DNA from: Oscillospiraceae bacterium
GTDB taxonomy: Bacteria > Bacillota > Clostridia > Oscillospirales > Oscillospiraceae
NCBI GenBank assembly: GCA_902789745.1
Contig: CADAPH010000003.1
Location: 538 to 35,166, forward strand
DNA: 34,629 bases
Direction of reading: 5' to 3'
A program made the translations under genes and the position numbers. This document shows, in pieces, positions 15,426 to 23,779 of this stretch (its first letter is position 1; every line of letters starts with the position of its first letter). The notes under the pieces are model-generated. The model did no database searches and was not told where the DNA came from. It worked only from the letters and a program-made list of their open reading frames with translations.

Positions 15426-16148
15426 ATGAAAACTGTATATATCCCCGCGGGCGAAACCGTAAAATACGAGTCTCTTGTCACCGAGAACCTAATCGTGGAC
15501 GGCTGCCTGAAGGTGGTCTACGGCGTCAAGGCCAAGAGCATCAGCGGCAGGGGCGTGATCAGCGCCGGTACGGTCTATGCGGATGACATCAGCATCGGCG
15601 AGATCGAGGCCGCCGCGGTCGTGTGCGTCCGCGCCGCCGCCAAGCGGATCGACGCGCCGGAGGTCTACGCCTCCGAAGCGCTGGCTGTGAGCTGCTTTCT
15701 CTCCGCCGCCTATGTGGAGACCGGCAAGCTGACCGTCGCCCTGAGCGACGTGGATGAGGCGAAAGCGGATGAAATCATTCATCTGCCCAGCGCCGACAAA
15801 AGCCTGCTGGGTATGCTGATCGCTTCGTTCTTCCGTTCCCTCCGGGCAAGACTCTTCGCAAAGCCCGCCGTGGGTGAAGTGCTGGACGCGGACTTTGAAC
15901 CCTTCCGCAAGAAAAACGCGGCAGATGTAGATCCCATGGAGCCCGCGCTTGATGAGGAAAAAGCCAACTCCGGGGAAAAAAACAATCCTGAGGCGGAACC
16001 CGTGGACGAAGAGCTCAACCGCGTCGTGTCCCTCTTCAAGCTGTCGAGGGAGGCGGGCTATACCCTGCGCCTGATCCCCGGCACACCGGAGGAAAACGCA
16101 CCCGTCTTTGACTTCGCTGCGGAAACCATCGTCCAGAAGGCCGCGTAA
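15426..16148 (+). CDS. Bactofilin-like beta-helix protein
   Basis: 240 residues. Residues about 15-105 show short repeating strands (VTENLIVDGCLKVVYGVKA, then ISGRGVISAGTVYADDISIG and so on) as in the right-handed beta-helix of bactofilins/polymer-forming cytoskeletal proteins. The middle contains a hydrophobic LLGMLIASFF helix, then an acidic linker and a C-terminal domain. Bactofilins polymerise without nucleotide and scaffold other proteins, sometimes ParABS components. In an element operon it might anchor or position the DNA or the conjugation machinery; this is inference. The ribosome site is modest (AAAGGA). Confidence 0.6.
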   Translation: MKTVYIPAGETVKYESLVTENLIVDGCLKVVYGVKAKSISGRGVISAGTVYADDISIGEIEAAAVVCVRAAAKRIDAPEVYASEALAVSCFLSAAYVETGKLTVALSDVDEAKADEIIHLPSADKSLLGMLIASFFRSLRARLFAKPAVGEVLDADFEPFRKKNAADVDPMEPALDEEKANSGEKNNPEAEPVDEELNRVVSLFKLSREAGYTLRLIPGTPEENAPVFDFAAETIVQKAA

Positions 16149-16149
16149 G

Positions 16150-17544
16150 ATGGCGGCGCCGGAAAGGTATTATGCCGTCGAGCGGCTCGCGGAGCTGAGA
16201 AGCAGCATCCTGCGGCAGGCCAAAGCGATGGTCATGAGCCGCGCCAGGGTGGAAAAATACCGCCAGGCGGACATGGTCGCCGCGAAGGACAGCTATCTGG
16301 AGCTGAAAAAGGCAAAGGAGACGCTGGAGAAAGCAATCTTCGATGTGCAAACGCTGCTGATGGAAGTGGAGGAATACGAGCTTGCCAGTCTGGCCGGTAA
16401 GCTCGGCCGGGGCCTGTCCGGCTTCAATCTCATGAGCGCAAACTACAAAAGCATCTACGATGTCCTGCAGGGCTTTGCCTCGCGCATCCCGGCGGGAGAC
16501 ACCGTGAATGCGCAGATCGTAGGGCGGCTTATGAACCAGATCAAGCTGGGGTATTATCCCACGGACCCGGACAATATCGACCTGATGCTCCGCGGCGTCG
16601 CTTTTCCCGACGGTGTGACCACGAATCTGCTGGACCCTTGCTGCGGCTGCGGCAAGGCGCTCCGTCAGCTCGCCCAAGGAAACAACTGCTATACCTACGG
16701 CGTGGAGCTGGATGAGAGCCGGGCCGAGGAAGCGCAGACGCGGCTCCACCGTGTCGGCTTCGGAAGCTTCTTCCACTGCACAGTCAGCCATGAAGCTTTC
16801 CATCTGCTGTTTCTGAACCCGCCGTATCTCTCGGTTCTCAATGAAAACGGCGGCAAGTCCAGGCATGAAAAGCGCTTCCTGATCGAAAGCATCCGCTGTC
16901 TCATGGTCGGCGGCCTGATGATCTATGTGATCCCGTATTACCGCCTCACGCCGGATATCTGCCGGGTGCTTGCGGACAACTTCAACGATCTCACAGTCTG
17001 GCGCTTCACGGACGCGGAGTTCAAACGCTTTCGGCAGGTAGCCGTCATGGGACTGCGCAAGCGCAAGGCGGCAGCTGCGGCAGACACGTTATGGCTGGAA
17101 CGCTTCACGGTCAGTCCCGAAAAGATCCCGTGTCTGTCGGAGATGCCGGAAAATCGCTATGCGCTCCCGGCCAAGCCCGTAGAGGTCTCCACCTTCAAGG
17201 GCGAGATATTCAACGAGCGTGAGCTGGAGCAGCAGCTCCGGCACTCAGACAGCTTTGAGCAGATGATGGCCCGCAGCGAGCTCGAGAGCGGCGTGAAGCA
17301 CCCGCTTTTGCCGCTCTCTATCGGGCAGATCGGGCTCATCGGCGGCTCCGGCATGATCAACGGACTGATCGAATGCGAGCATCCGCACATCATCAAGGGC
17401 CGTATCGTCAAGGTCGTCCATACGGAGAGCGTGGAAAAGTTCACCGCGGAGGGCAAGCACATGGGCTCGGAGATCCGCGAGGTCGTCACCAACAAGATGA
17501 TCTTCAACATTCTGACGCCCCAGGGCTTCAAGTCTCTGACGTAA
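16150..17544 (+). CDS. N6-adenine-type DNA methyltransferase (DUF6094-like)
   Basis: 464 residues from the ATG directly after the preceding stop; the ribosome site is weak. The N-terminus is a coiled coil (about 1-90). The SAM-binding motif is DPCCGCGKAL (from 162), and the catalytic motif NPPY is at 223-226, the order of gamma-class adenine methyltransferases. The fold and motifs resemble DUF6094 proteins of plasmids and ICEs. No restriction endonuclease lies nearby, so it is likely a solitary methyltransferase that marks or protects the element, or evades host restriction. Recognition sequence unknown. Confidence 0.75.
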   Translation: MAAPERYYAVERLAELRSSILRQAKAMVMSRARVEKYRQADMVAAKDSYLELKKAKETLEKAIFDVQTLLMEVEEYELASLAGKLGRGLSGFNLMSANYKSIYDVLQGFASRIPAGDTVNAQIVGRLMNQIKLGYYPTDPDNIDLMLRGVAFPDGVTTNLLDPCCGCGKALRQLAQGNNCYTYGVELDESRAEEAQTRLHRVGFGSFFHCTVSHEAFHLLFLNPPYLSVLNENGGKSRHEKRFLIESIRCLMVGGLMIYVIPYYRLTPDICRVLADNFNDLTVWRFTDAEFKRFRQVAVMGLRKRKAAAAADTLWLERFTVSPEKIPCLSEMPENRYALPAKPVEVSTFKGEIFNERELEQQLRHSDSFEQMMARSELESGVKHPLLPLSIGQIGLIGGSGMINGLIECEHPHIIKGRIVKVVHTESVEKFTAEGKHMGSEIREVVTNKMIFNILTPQGFKSLT

Positions 17545-17559
17545 CAGGAGGAAACGAAC

Positions 17560-18099
17560 ATGAATTCCAACAATCTGGCGGTCATCGTCCCTGTCGATGA
17601 AAGGCAGAACGATGAAAGCCTCAAAACACAGGTGTGGGCAAGCGTAAGCTGCCTGCTCACGAAGTATCTGGGCCGGTATTACGGGAGCTTCTTCCCGATC
17701 CAGAAGGCCTGGGACAGCGAAATCCCAAACGCTTACGGCGTGGTACTGGGGAAGGAAGACCCTCTGAGTTTTCTCAATCTATACGCCGAGGCTCAGCACA
17801 TGCAGCAGAAATCCACAGCGTTTCACATGGGCTTTCTGATCAAAGAGATCGAAAAGGCGGACACGGGCGATCATGTGATCCCGGTCATCATCAATTCGGA
17901 AAACGAATCTCTCATGTTCCACATTGCCTGGAAGGTACTCGCAGAGGGCGGCATTGTCCTGCCGGATTACGGCGTGTACTATGCCCAGCAGGGAAAGGCG
18001 TTTATCTCAGAGACCGAGGAGCAGCACATCATCAGTCATGTTTCGGATTACGCGATCTGTGTGGTCCGCATCGTCGCACTGGAGGCAGAGCATGCTTGA
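17560..18099 (+). CDS. Hypothetical protein
   Basis: 179 residues, with an AGGAGG site eight bases upstream. It mixes alpha and beta segments, with no motif, membrane segment or signal peptide that I recognise. It could be a diverged PRTRC-cassette component by position, but no residue pattern proves this. Its end overlaps the next gene by eight bases. Confidence 0.6.
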   Translation: MNSNNLAVIVPVDERQNDESLKTQVWASVSCLLTKYLGRYYGSFFPIQKAWDSEIPNAYGVVLGKEDPLSFLNLYAEAQHMQQKSTAFHMGFLIKEIEKADTGDHVIPVIINSENESLMFHIAWKVLAEGGIVLPDYGVYYAQQGKAFISETEEQHIISHVSDYAICVVRIVALEAEHA

Positions 18100-18391
18100 G
18101 TTTGATTTCACAGTATTCAACAATCTTCTCCAGACAGTTCCGGCGGCAATTCCGTACTGTGAAAAGCCGCAGCACAGCGATTACCTCCAGACGGAGGTTT
18201 TTGACAGGCTGAGCAGGGGCGAGTCAATCGACCTGAGCAAACTGGACATGGACGCCTTTGATCTGTTCCATGCCTCCCCGGGGTGGTCTGATCGCCACTA
18301 TGAAAGCATGGCGCGAGGCTGGCAAAAGGGCTTCAACAAGATGCTCAAGCTCATTCCTGCGTCTGCGCGGGAAAAGCGTGCTTTTTTCTGA
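18092..18391 (+). CDS. Small hypothetical protein
   Basis: 99 residues. The ATG at 18092 overlaps the previous gene and follows GGAGG at 18081-18085. It contains acidic and aromatic residues and ends REKRAFF. No family recognised. Its size is near that of ubiquitin-like proteins, but there is no C-terminal Gly-Gly. Confidence 0.55.
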   Translation: MLEFDFTVFNNLLQTVPAAIPYCEKPQHSDYLQTEVFDRLSRGESIDLSKLDMDAFDLFHASPGWSDRHYESMARGWQKGFNKMLKLIPASAREKRAFF

Positions 18392-18400
18392 GGAACGCCT

Positions 18401-18961
18401 ATGTATGACTATGATTATGAATATGACATCCTTGGCGTTCTGAGGCTTCTGCGCTATCTGCACATGTACAAGCCTGATCGGGCTGCGGCCCTCGCCTCTG
18501 GAGAAACCGCGTTTACCGCGGATGATGTCCTGGAGTTTCTCTATTATTCCACGGAGGAGCTCTTCGATGACTGTTTCACGGACTACGATGAGATGAACGG
18601 GTCCGAGACCATGTATATCTATGACCGGGTTTTTGATGACTACCTTGATCTCAACGCAGAGCTTTTCTGCCCGGGCTCCGGTCCAACGCTGGCAATCAGG
18701 CGAAAGTTTGAGGATGCAGTATGCTTTTTTCTCGCAGACCGCAACTGCGGCATCTTCGACATGACGATCCACTATGAAGATGACAGCCCGCAGATTCGGC
18801 TGGAGTTCGCGGAAGGATACTGCGAGCCTTCCGCTTTGGTAATAGTGCTCACAGACATGATGCACTATCTTCAGCGGGAAAACGAGCACATGCGGCAAAT
18901 TATTGAGAAGCGCTCGACCGCGATCGTATCCCTTCCTCAGAATTACAAGGAGGCTGCGTAA
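18401..18961 (+). CDS. Hypothetical acidic protein
   Basis: 186 residues, beginning with a run of Tyr/Asp and rich in acidic residues throughout. A TGAGGA site lies upstream. The TAA stop shares its last base with the ATG of the next gene, so it is coupled to the E2-like gene. No family recognised. Confidence 0.6.
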   Translation: MYDYDYEYDILGVLRLLRYLHMYKPDRAAALASGETAFTADDVLEFLYYSTEELFDDCFTDYDEMNGSETMYIYDRVFDDYLDLNAELFCPGSGPTLAIRRKFEDAVCFFLADRNCGIFDMTIHYEDDSPQIRLEFAEGYCEPSALVIVLTDMMHYLQRENEHMRQIIEKRSTAIVSLPQNYKEAA

Positions 18962-19674
18962 TGACAGCGGAAAATACCGATTACAGCAATGAGCTTTGCC
19001 TCCGCATCTCTCCCCATTCCGGGAAGATCATTGTGGAGGAGCTCAAACGTGACGGGGCTATTTCCTTCAAGGAGATCTCCCCTATCGATCTGTACTTCAT
19101 GCTCAACGAAAGCTACAGAAACAGCGAAACTGTGGATACCGGCTTTTTGCCTGCGAACTGTCTGTCCGTCTCCATCGGGAAAGGCGAGAAAACCTTTATC
19201 CTCTGGAACCCGGAGCTGCGGGCGGACATGGCATACGGAGATGTGGAGTATCCGGGCTTCCCGATCCCGCGTCTCGTGTTCGGCATACGCCTGTTGGATA
19301 CCGGCAGGGTGGCCGTCTGTTCCCTCGGTGTGGTTGCCGACGAAAAGCCGTCGCCGTCCACCTTGATGTACCACTATCCCTTTTCCAACGTCTATGAGGA
19401 TTCCCGCGTATGCACGGGGAACAACGTCCTGCCGCGCTACAAAAAGCAGACGGCGCTCGTGAATTTCCCGCGCTATCTTCTGGGCATCCCGGACAATGAC
19501 GACATGTATTCGGCCGAGCGCAACAAGCTCAAGCTGAGTCACCGGGAACTGATGGAACATCTGAAGGACAAGGACCCGGCCTGTTACTACACGGACATCC
19601 TGATCCCCAACGGAAAAACGCTTTCGGATTTTATGGGAGGTATGTATGGAAGAACAGAAGAAGACGGCGAATGA
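18961..19674 (+). CDS. PRTRC-B/Prok-E2_D-like protein (predicted E2 analogue)
   Basis: 237 residues. The central and C-terminal parts follow the PRTRC system protein B pattern: FPIPRLVFGI, then YPFSNVYEDSRVCTGNNVLP and, later, NDDMYSAERNKLKL. Pfam places this family in the prokaryotic E2 group D; its conserved cysteine would be the thioester acceptor, here C151 in RVCTGNN. It would take an activated ubiquitin-like protein from the E1 encoded at 14634-15401. The N-terminal 95 residues are more variable. GGAGG lies at the end of the preceding gene. Family fairly sure; E2 activity is a published prediction, not shown here. Confidence 0.7.
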   Translation: MTAENTDYSNELCLRISPHSGKIIVEELKRDGAISFKEISPIDLYFMLNESYRNSETVDTGFLPANCLSVSIGKGEKTFILWNPELRADMAYGDVEYPGFPIPRLVFGIRLLDTGRVAVCSLGVVADEKPSPSTLMYHYPFSNVYEDSRVCTGNNVLPRYKKQTALVNFPRYLLGIPDNDDMYSAERNKLKLSHRELMEHLKDKDPACYYTDILIPNGKTLSDFMGGMYGRTEEDGE

Positions 19675-20563
19675 AATCCAGGCCGCACTGGCTATGCCTT
19701 TCGCGGCGGAGGATCTGGAATGGAGAATCCAGGTTGCCTTTGAAAGCAGTATGCAGGGCGTCGCGGTACCGTATGTGACGAACCGCGCGATCCAGAACCG
19801 TCTGGATGAGGTCGTCGGCCCGCAGAACTGGTACAACGAATACAAGCCCTGGCACGGAACCGGGAAACGCGAGGCCCAGATCTGCGGCATCTCCATTTTC
19901 TTTGAAGGCCGCGGCTTCATCACCAAATGGGACGGCGCCGAGGATTCGGACATTGAGCCGGTTAAGGGCGGGCTCAGCGATTCCATGAAGCGCGCTGCCG
20001 TCCAGTGGGGCATCGGCCGCGTCCTGTACAACATGGACACGGTCTATGTGAACATTGAGAAGAAGGGCAAGAGCTATGTAATCAAATCCTCCGAGCGCCC
20101 CAAGCTGGACAGAGCCTATACGGATATGCTGGCAGAGCTGAAGCTGAAAGCCGCCGCGCCCTGCGGCGTGCAGTCTCTGCTGACGCCCCAGCGAGCTCCG
20201 GGCAGCCCGGAAGAAAAGCCGACGCCTGCGCCGCAGCCATCAAAGCCTCAGGAGAGAAAAACAGAATCGGAGGAAAAGGGCGGAAAGATCGTAGATATCA
20301 CGCAGCTCCGTAAAGCCCCGGAATCTCCTGCCTGGGAATACATCGTGGCGGACGCCAAGGTGCAGAAGGGCATGAGCGGTGAAAACACCAGCCTCATGCT
20401 GCTCGACCGCGACGGGAAGAAGTTTTTGGCCTATACGCGAGGCACTCATCCGGAGCTCTGCCGCGATGCCAGGCTCTTCAACGTCCGCAAGACACTCAAG
20501 CAGAAAGATTCCGTCGTGTTCTACTATCTGGAGAGCTTTGAAATTCTGGAACAGGCCGCGTAA
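19646..20563 (+). CDS. Rad52/Rad22-type single-strand annealing protein
   Basis: 305 residues. Residues about 15-145 carry the Rad52/22 signature: DLEWRIQVAFES, VPYVTNRAIQNRLDEVVG, QNWYNEYKPW, then SDIEPVKGGLSDSMKRAAVQWGIGR split by normal spacing. This family anneals complementary single strands and promotes recombination in phages and mobile elements. A proline-rich linker leads to a C-terminal domain (about 225-300) with strands and no known motif. The ATG lies inside the E2-like gene (29-base overlap), after GGGAGG. Next gene is the SMC-like ATPase, a common recombination pairing. Confidence 0.88.
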   Translation: MEEQKKTANEIQAALAMPFAAEDLEWRIQVAFESSMQGVAVPYVTNRAIQNRLDEVVGPQNWYNEYKPWHGTGKREAQICGISIFFEGRGFITKWDGAEDSDIEPVKGGLSDSMKRAAVQWGIGRVLYNMDTVYVNIEKKGKSYVIKSSERPKLDRAYTDMLAELKLKAAAPCGVQSLLTPQRAPGSPEEKPTPAPQPSKPQERKTESEEKGGKIVDITQLRKAPESPAWEYIVADAKVQKGMSGENTSLMLLDRDGKKFLAYTRGTHPELCRDARLFNVRKTLKQKDSVVFYYLESFEILEQAA

Positions 20564-20581
20564 GCGGGAAAGGAGAAGAAC

Positions 20582-22444
20582 ATGGAAAAGATCAGCGGCT
20601 TTCAGATCACAGGCCTGCGCCTTGCGGGCTTCAAGTCCTTCGCGCAGCCCACAGAGCTGAGCTTCGGCAATCCCACGGTCATCACCGGCGGCAACGGGCG
20701 CGGCAAAACCAGCATCGCGGACGCCATCGCCTACGCCGTCACGGGCCTCCCGTTCTTTGCGGAGCGGAATATCGACCGCCTGCACAGTGAAACCGACCCG
20801 GAGCTTTTCGTCACCCTGCGTTTTGTGGATGACAAGGGCGCGGCGCATGAGCTGACGCGCAGCCACAAGGGCAGCAGGACCGGGATCGTCTATGACGGTC
20901 AGGAGCTTCGGCAGCTCGATCTGACGGAGATGTTTGGTGAGAAGGATGTGTTTCTCTCCATTCTCAATCCCCTGTACTTCATTGAGGAGCTGGGCGAGGA
21001 GGGAAAGAACCTCCTGCAGCGCTATCTCCCGATGATCCCGCAGGAGAAGGTGCTGGAGGAGCTGTCCGATCCCATCCGGGAAAAGTTGCCGACAGAGACG
21101 CTTCTGTCCCCCGAGGGCCGCGTCAGGCAGCTTCGCAAGGACATCCGGGAGCTGGAGAACTCCGTGATCTATTTGCAGGGCCAGCAGGATCTGGCCATGT
21201 CCCAGCATGAGAGCGGACAGAGCAGACGCGCGGAGCTCACGGCAAGGCGCGACGCCCTGATCGAAGAAAAGAATACGCTGGAGAGCAAACGCTACGCGGG
21301 GATCGATAAGGCCGAGCTGGAAAGCAGACTCACCGATCTGAGTGCCCAGTACAGCGAGCTGTTCAACGACAACAGTGATGACGGAGAGCTGGCGGAGCTG
21401 GACAAGCGGCTCTATGACGAGACGCGCGCTCTGGCGCAGCGTTCCGCGGATTCCTACGAGTCCAAATTCACCCAGGCTATCGCGGAGGCGACCGAGCGCG
21501 TAAAGGCGCTGGGCGTCAAATATAACGCCGAAGTGAGCGCGGGCAAGGCCATCGTTCCCGGCTTCGTCTGCCCCACCTGCCGCCGCGCGGTCACGGAGGC
21601 TGACGTCCCCGTTGTGCGCAAAGCCTTTCAGCAGAGCGTCAGCGAGATTATTACCGAGGGCAAGGAGCGGCGCGCCCAGCTGGAGGAGCTGAAAGCGTTG
21701 GATGCCCAGTCCCGCGAGACCTTTGAGAAGTACAAGGCGGACGACGTCGGCAAGCTGGAGCAGACTGTCCGGGAACTCACGGAAAAACGAGGCAAAGTGA
21801 TGGAGAGCGGCAATCGCGCCTCCGCGCAGCGCCGGGCCCAGCTTGAAGAGCTTCGCGGCAGGATGCAGACGCTTTCTTCCGATCTGGAGTACGGAAAGCT
21901 CAGCCCTGAGGAATACGACCGGCTGAAAGCCAGCGGCGACGAGCTGCACCAGCTTGAGGCGGAGCTTGCCGCCCTGCAGAACACGGCGCTCCCCGACGAG
22001 GCGGAGATCAACGCCAAAATCCAGGCGGCGCAGAAAAAGATCGCCGAGCTGAGGGAATCCGTGAGCTGCCTGCTGCTTTTCATCGCCAAGCGGGTGGAAA
22101 TGACGCTCGCGGAGCTGAAGATGAACCGCGTGTCCATCTCCCTCTATGACGTGGTGAAAAGCACGGGCGAGGTAAAGGACGTGTTCCGGTTCGAGTACAA
22201 CGGCCGCCGCTATGATCGCCTCTCCCTCTCGGAGAAGATCCGGGCGGGCATGGAGGTCTCGGAGCTGATGAAGCGCCTGACCGGTCGCAATTACCCCGTC
22301 TTTGTGGACAACATGGAATCGGTCGACGACCTGAACAACGTGCGGCCCACGGGGCAGGTGATCGTGGCCAAATGCGTCAGCCGTGCGGAGCTGAACGTCC
22401 GTCCCGTCAAACCCATCGTAAGCGAAATGCCCATAGCAGCGTAA
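20582..22444 (+). CDS. SMC/Rad50-like ATPase
   Basis: 620 residues. The Walker A motif is GGNGRGKTS (36-44). Two coiled-coil arms flank a zinc-hook-like CPTC (C330, C333). The C-terminal lobe has SLSEKIRAG in the signature position and FVDNMESV where SMC proteins have the Walker B Asp-Glu (D576-N577 here). The family of short phage/element SbcC-like ATPases often shows this Asp-Asn form, so the catalytic glutamate may be elsewhere or hydrolysis slow. Likely partners are Rad52 upstream or a nuclease; no SbcD-like nuclease gene is in the window. GGAGAA upstream. Confident on fold. Confidence 0.82.
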   Translation: MEKISGFQITGLRLAGFKSFAQPTELSFGNPTVITGGNGRGKTSIADAIAYAVTGLPFFAERNIDRLHSETDPELFVTLRFVDDKGAAHELTRSHKGSRTGIVYDGQELRQLDLTEMFGEKDVFLSILNPLYFIEELGEEGKNLLQRYLPMIPQEKVLEELSDPIREKLPTETLLSPEGRVRQLRKDIRELENSVIYLQGQQDLAMSQHESGQSRRAELTARRDALIEEKNTLESKRYAGIDKAELESRLTDLSAQYSELFNDNSDDGELAELDKRLYDETRALAQRSADSYESKFTQAIAEATERVKALGVKYNAEVSAGKAIVPGFVCPTCRRAVTEADVPVVRKAFQQSVSEIITEGKERRAQLEELKALDAQSRETFEKYKADDVGKLEQTVRELTEKRGKVMESGNRASAQRRAQLEELRGRMQTLSSDLEYGKLSPEEYDRLKASGDELHQLEAELAALQNTALPDEAEINAKIQAAQKKIAELRESVSCLLLFIAKRVEMTLAELKMNRVSISLYDVVKSTGEVKDVFRFEYNGRRYDRLSLSEKIRAGMEVSELMKRLTGRNYPVFVDNMESVDDLNNVRPTGQVIVAKCVSRAELNVRPVKPIVSEMPIAA

Positions 22445-22456
22445 GAAACGGCGCCC

Positions 22457-23518
22457 ATGAGCCGCGACTACAAAAAAATCCCCATCGTAGACACGGCTCG
22501 AAGATGCGGACTTGTCCTCAATCCTCGCACCCTCACAAGGGGCGAGGTTGAGGCAGGCTGCCCCTTCTGCGGTGATCACGGTGGAGGGAAATACCATCTG
22601 TTCCTGAACACCTCCACCGATCAGTACCGCTGCGTCCTCTGCGGTGCGCACGGCAACAGCGTCACGCTGTACGCGCGTGTAAAGGGACTGAGCAATCTGG
22701 AGGCGTTTCGGGAGCTGGAGGAGGGCGGCAACATCTATCCGATGCCGAAGCAGTCCGCCTCCCAATATACCGAGGCCGCGCCCCGCCCGCTTGCGGAGCG
22801 CAGCGAAATCTATTCCGACTTGCTGGAGCTTCTGAGCCTGTCTGACCGCCATAAGGAAAACCTGATCGGCCGCGGGCTCTCGGAGGAGCGGATCGCGCAG
22901 AACCAATACCGCTCCATACCGGAGACACAGGCCGGAAGAAGACTTCTGGCAAGTCTGCTCAGGAGCTGCGGCCATGAGTTGGAAGGCATACCGGGCTTTC
23001 GCACCCGCTACGGCGAGTGGACGCTTGCCGGGCCGAACGGTTTTCTAATCCCGGTACGAGACAAGGACGGACTGATCCAGGGGCTGAAGATCCGCCTCGA
23101 CGATGAGGCCGACCCGGATCGCAAGTACCGCTGGCTCTCCAGCCGGGACATGCCCCACGGCGCCCGCAGTTATTCCTGGGTACACGTGACCGGCGACAGA
23201 AGCAGCAAGAGAGCCTACCTGACGGAAGGTCCCCTCAAGGGCGACGTGGCGAGCTTCCTCGACAATGACGCGCTCTTCGTCTGTATCGGCGGCGTCAATG
23301 CCATCCACGGGCTGAAGGATACCGTACGGAAGCTTGGCGTCACGGAGCTGGTGGAGGCGATGGACATGGATCAGAACACGAACCCCCATGTCCGAAACGC
23401 CGTGCTGGCGATACGCAGAGAATTGGGGAGCCTGCCGAACATCCGCTATTCCAAATACGTATGGAGCCCGGTGTACAAGGGAGTGGACGACTATTACCAC
23501 GCCCGCGCCGCGGCATAA
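22457..23518 (+). CDS. DNA primase, CHC2 zinc finger plus TOPRIM
   Basis: 353 residues. The N-terminal zinc finger has C35-x2-C38 and C59-x2-C62, as in DnaG-type primases. The TOPRIM domain has the catalytic glutamate E257 (LTEGPLKGD) and the DxD pair D303/D305 (AMDMDQ). It lacks the helicase-binding C-terminal domain and the helicase domain seen in phage primase-helicases, so it should be a primase that works with the operon-1 helicase. The ribosome site is weak; the upstream gene ends 12 bases before. It would prime replication of the element. Confidence 0.82.
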   Translation: MSRDYKKIPIVDTARRCGLVLNPRTLTRGEVEAGCPFCGDHGGGKYHLFLNTSTDQYRCVLCGAHGNSVTLYARVKGLSNLEAFRELEEGGNIYPMPKQSASQYTEAAPRPLAERSEIYSDLLELLSLSDRHKENLIGRGLSEERIAQNQYRSIPETQAGRRLLASLLRSCGHELEGIPGFRTRYGEWTLAGPNGFLIPVRDKDGLIQGLKIRLDDEADPDRKYRWLSSRDMPHGARSYSWVHVTGDRSSKRAYLTEGPLKGDVASFLDNDALFVCIGGVNAIHGLKDTVRKLGVTELVEAMDMDQNTNPHVRNAVLAIRRELGSLPNIRYSKYVWSPVYKGVDDYYHARAAA

Positions 23519-23529
23519 AAGGAGAGCAT

Positions 23530-23769
23530 ATGCTTACAGAGAAAGAATGCGACCGCGTCCGCGCGGTCAACCGCAGGAACGGGTATTGTCTGACGCCTGT
23601 CATCATGCAGAGCCTTTTCCACAGGCATGAGGCCGCGCGGAAAAAGGGTGACCGTCACGCCATGGAACTCATCGAATACCGGCTGACGGACATCAATTTC
23701 CACTATGAGTGCAGCCTTCTGAATCAGGGGCGGTATGACAAGCTCGACGAAGTATTGAAAAACTGGTGA
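23530..23769 (+). CDS. Small hypothetical protein
   Basis: 79 residues, mostly helical, rich in Arg/Lys/His, starting after AAAGGAGAG. No recognised family and no Gly-Gly tail. It lies between primase and the DUF6744-like gene, within the same operon. Confidence 0.6.
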   Translation: MLTEKECDRVRAVNRRNGYCLTPVIMQSLFHRHEAARKKGDRHAMELIEYRLTDINFHYECSLLNQGRYDKLDEVLKNW

Positions 23770-23779
23770 GGAGGATAAA

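Noticed and set aside
20240..22975. Very long minus-strand frame (about 900 codons) across the Rad52, SMC-like and primase genes
   Set aside because: It crosses three well-supported genes and reads as low-complexity Leu/Arg/Gln-rich sequence without motifs.
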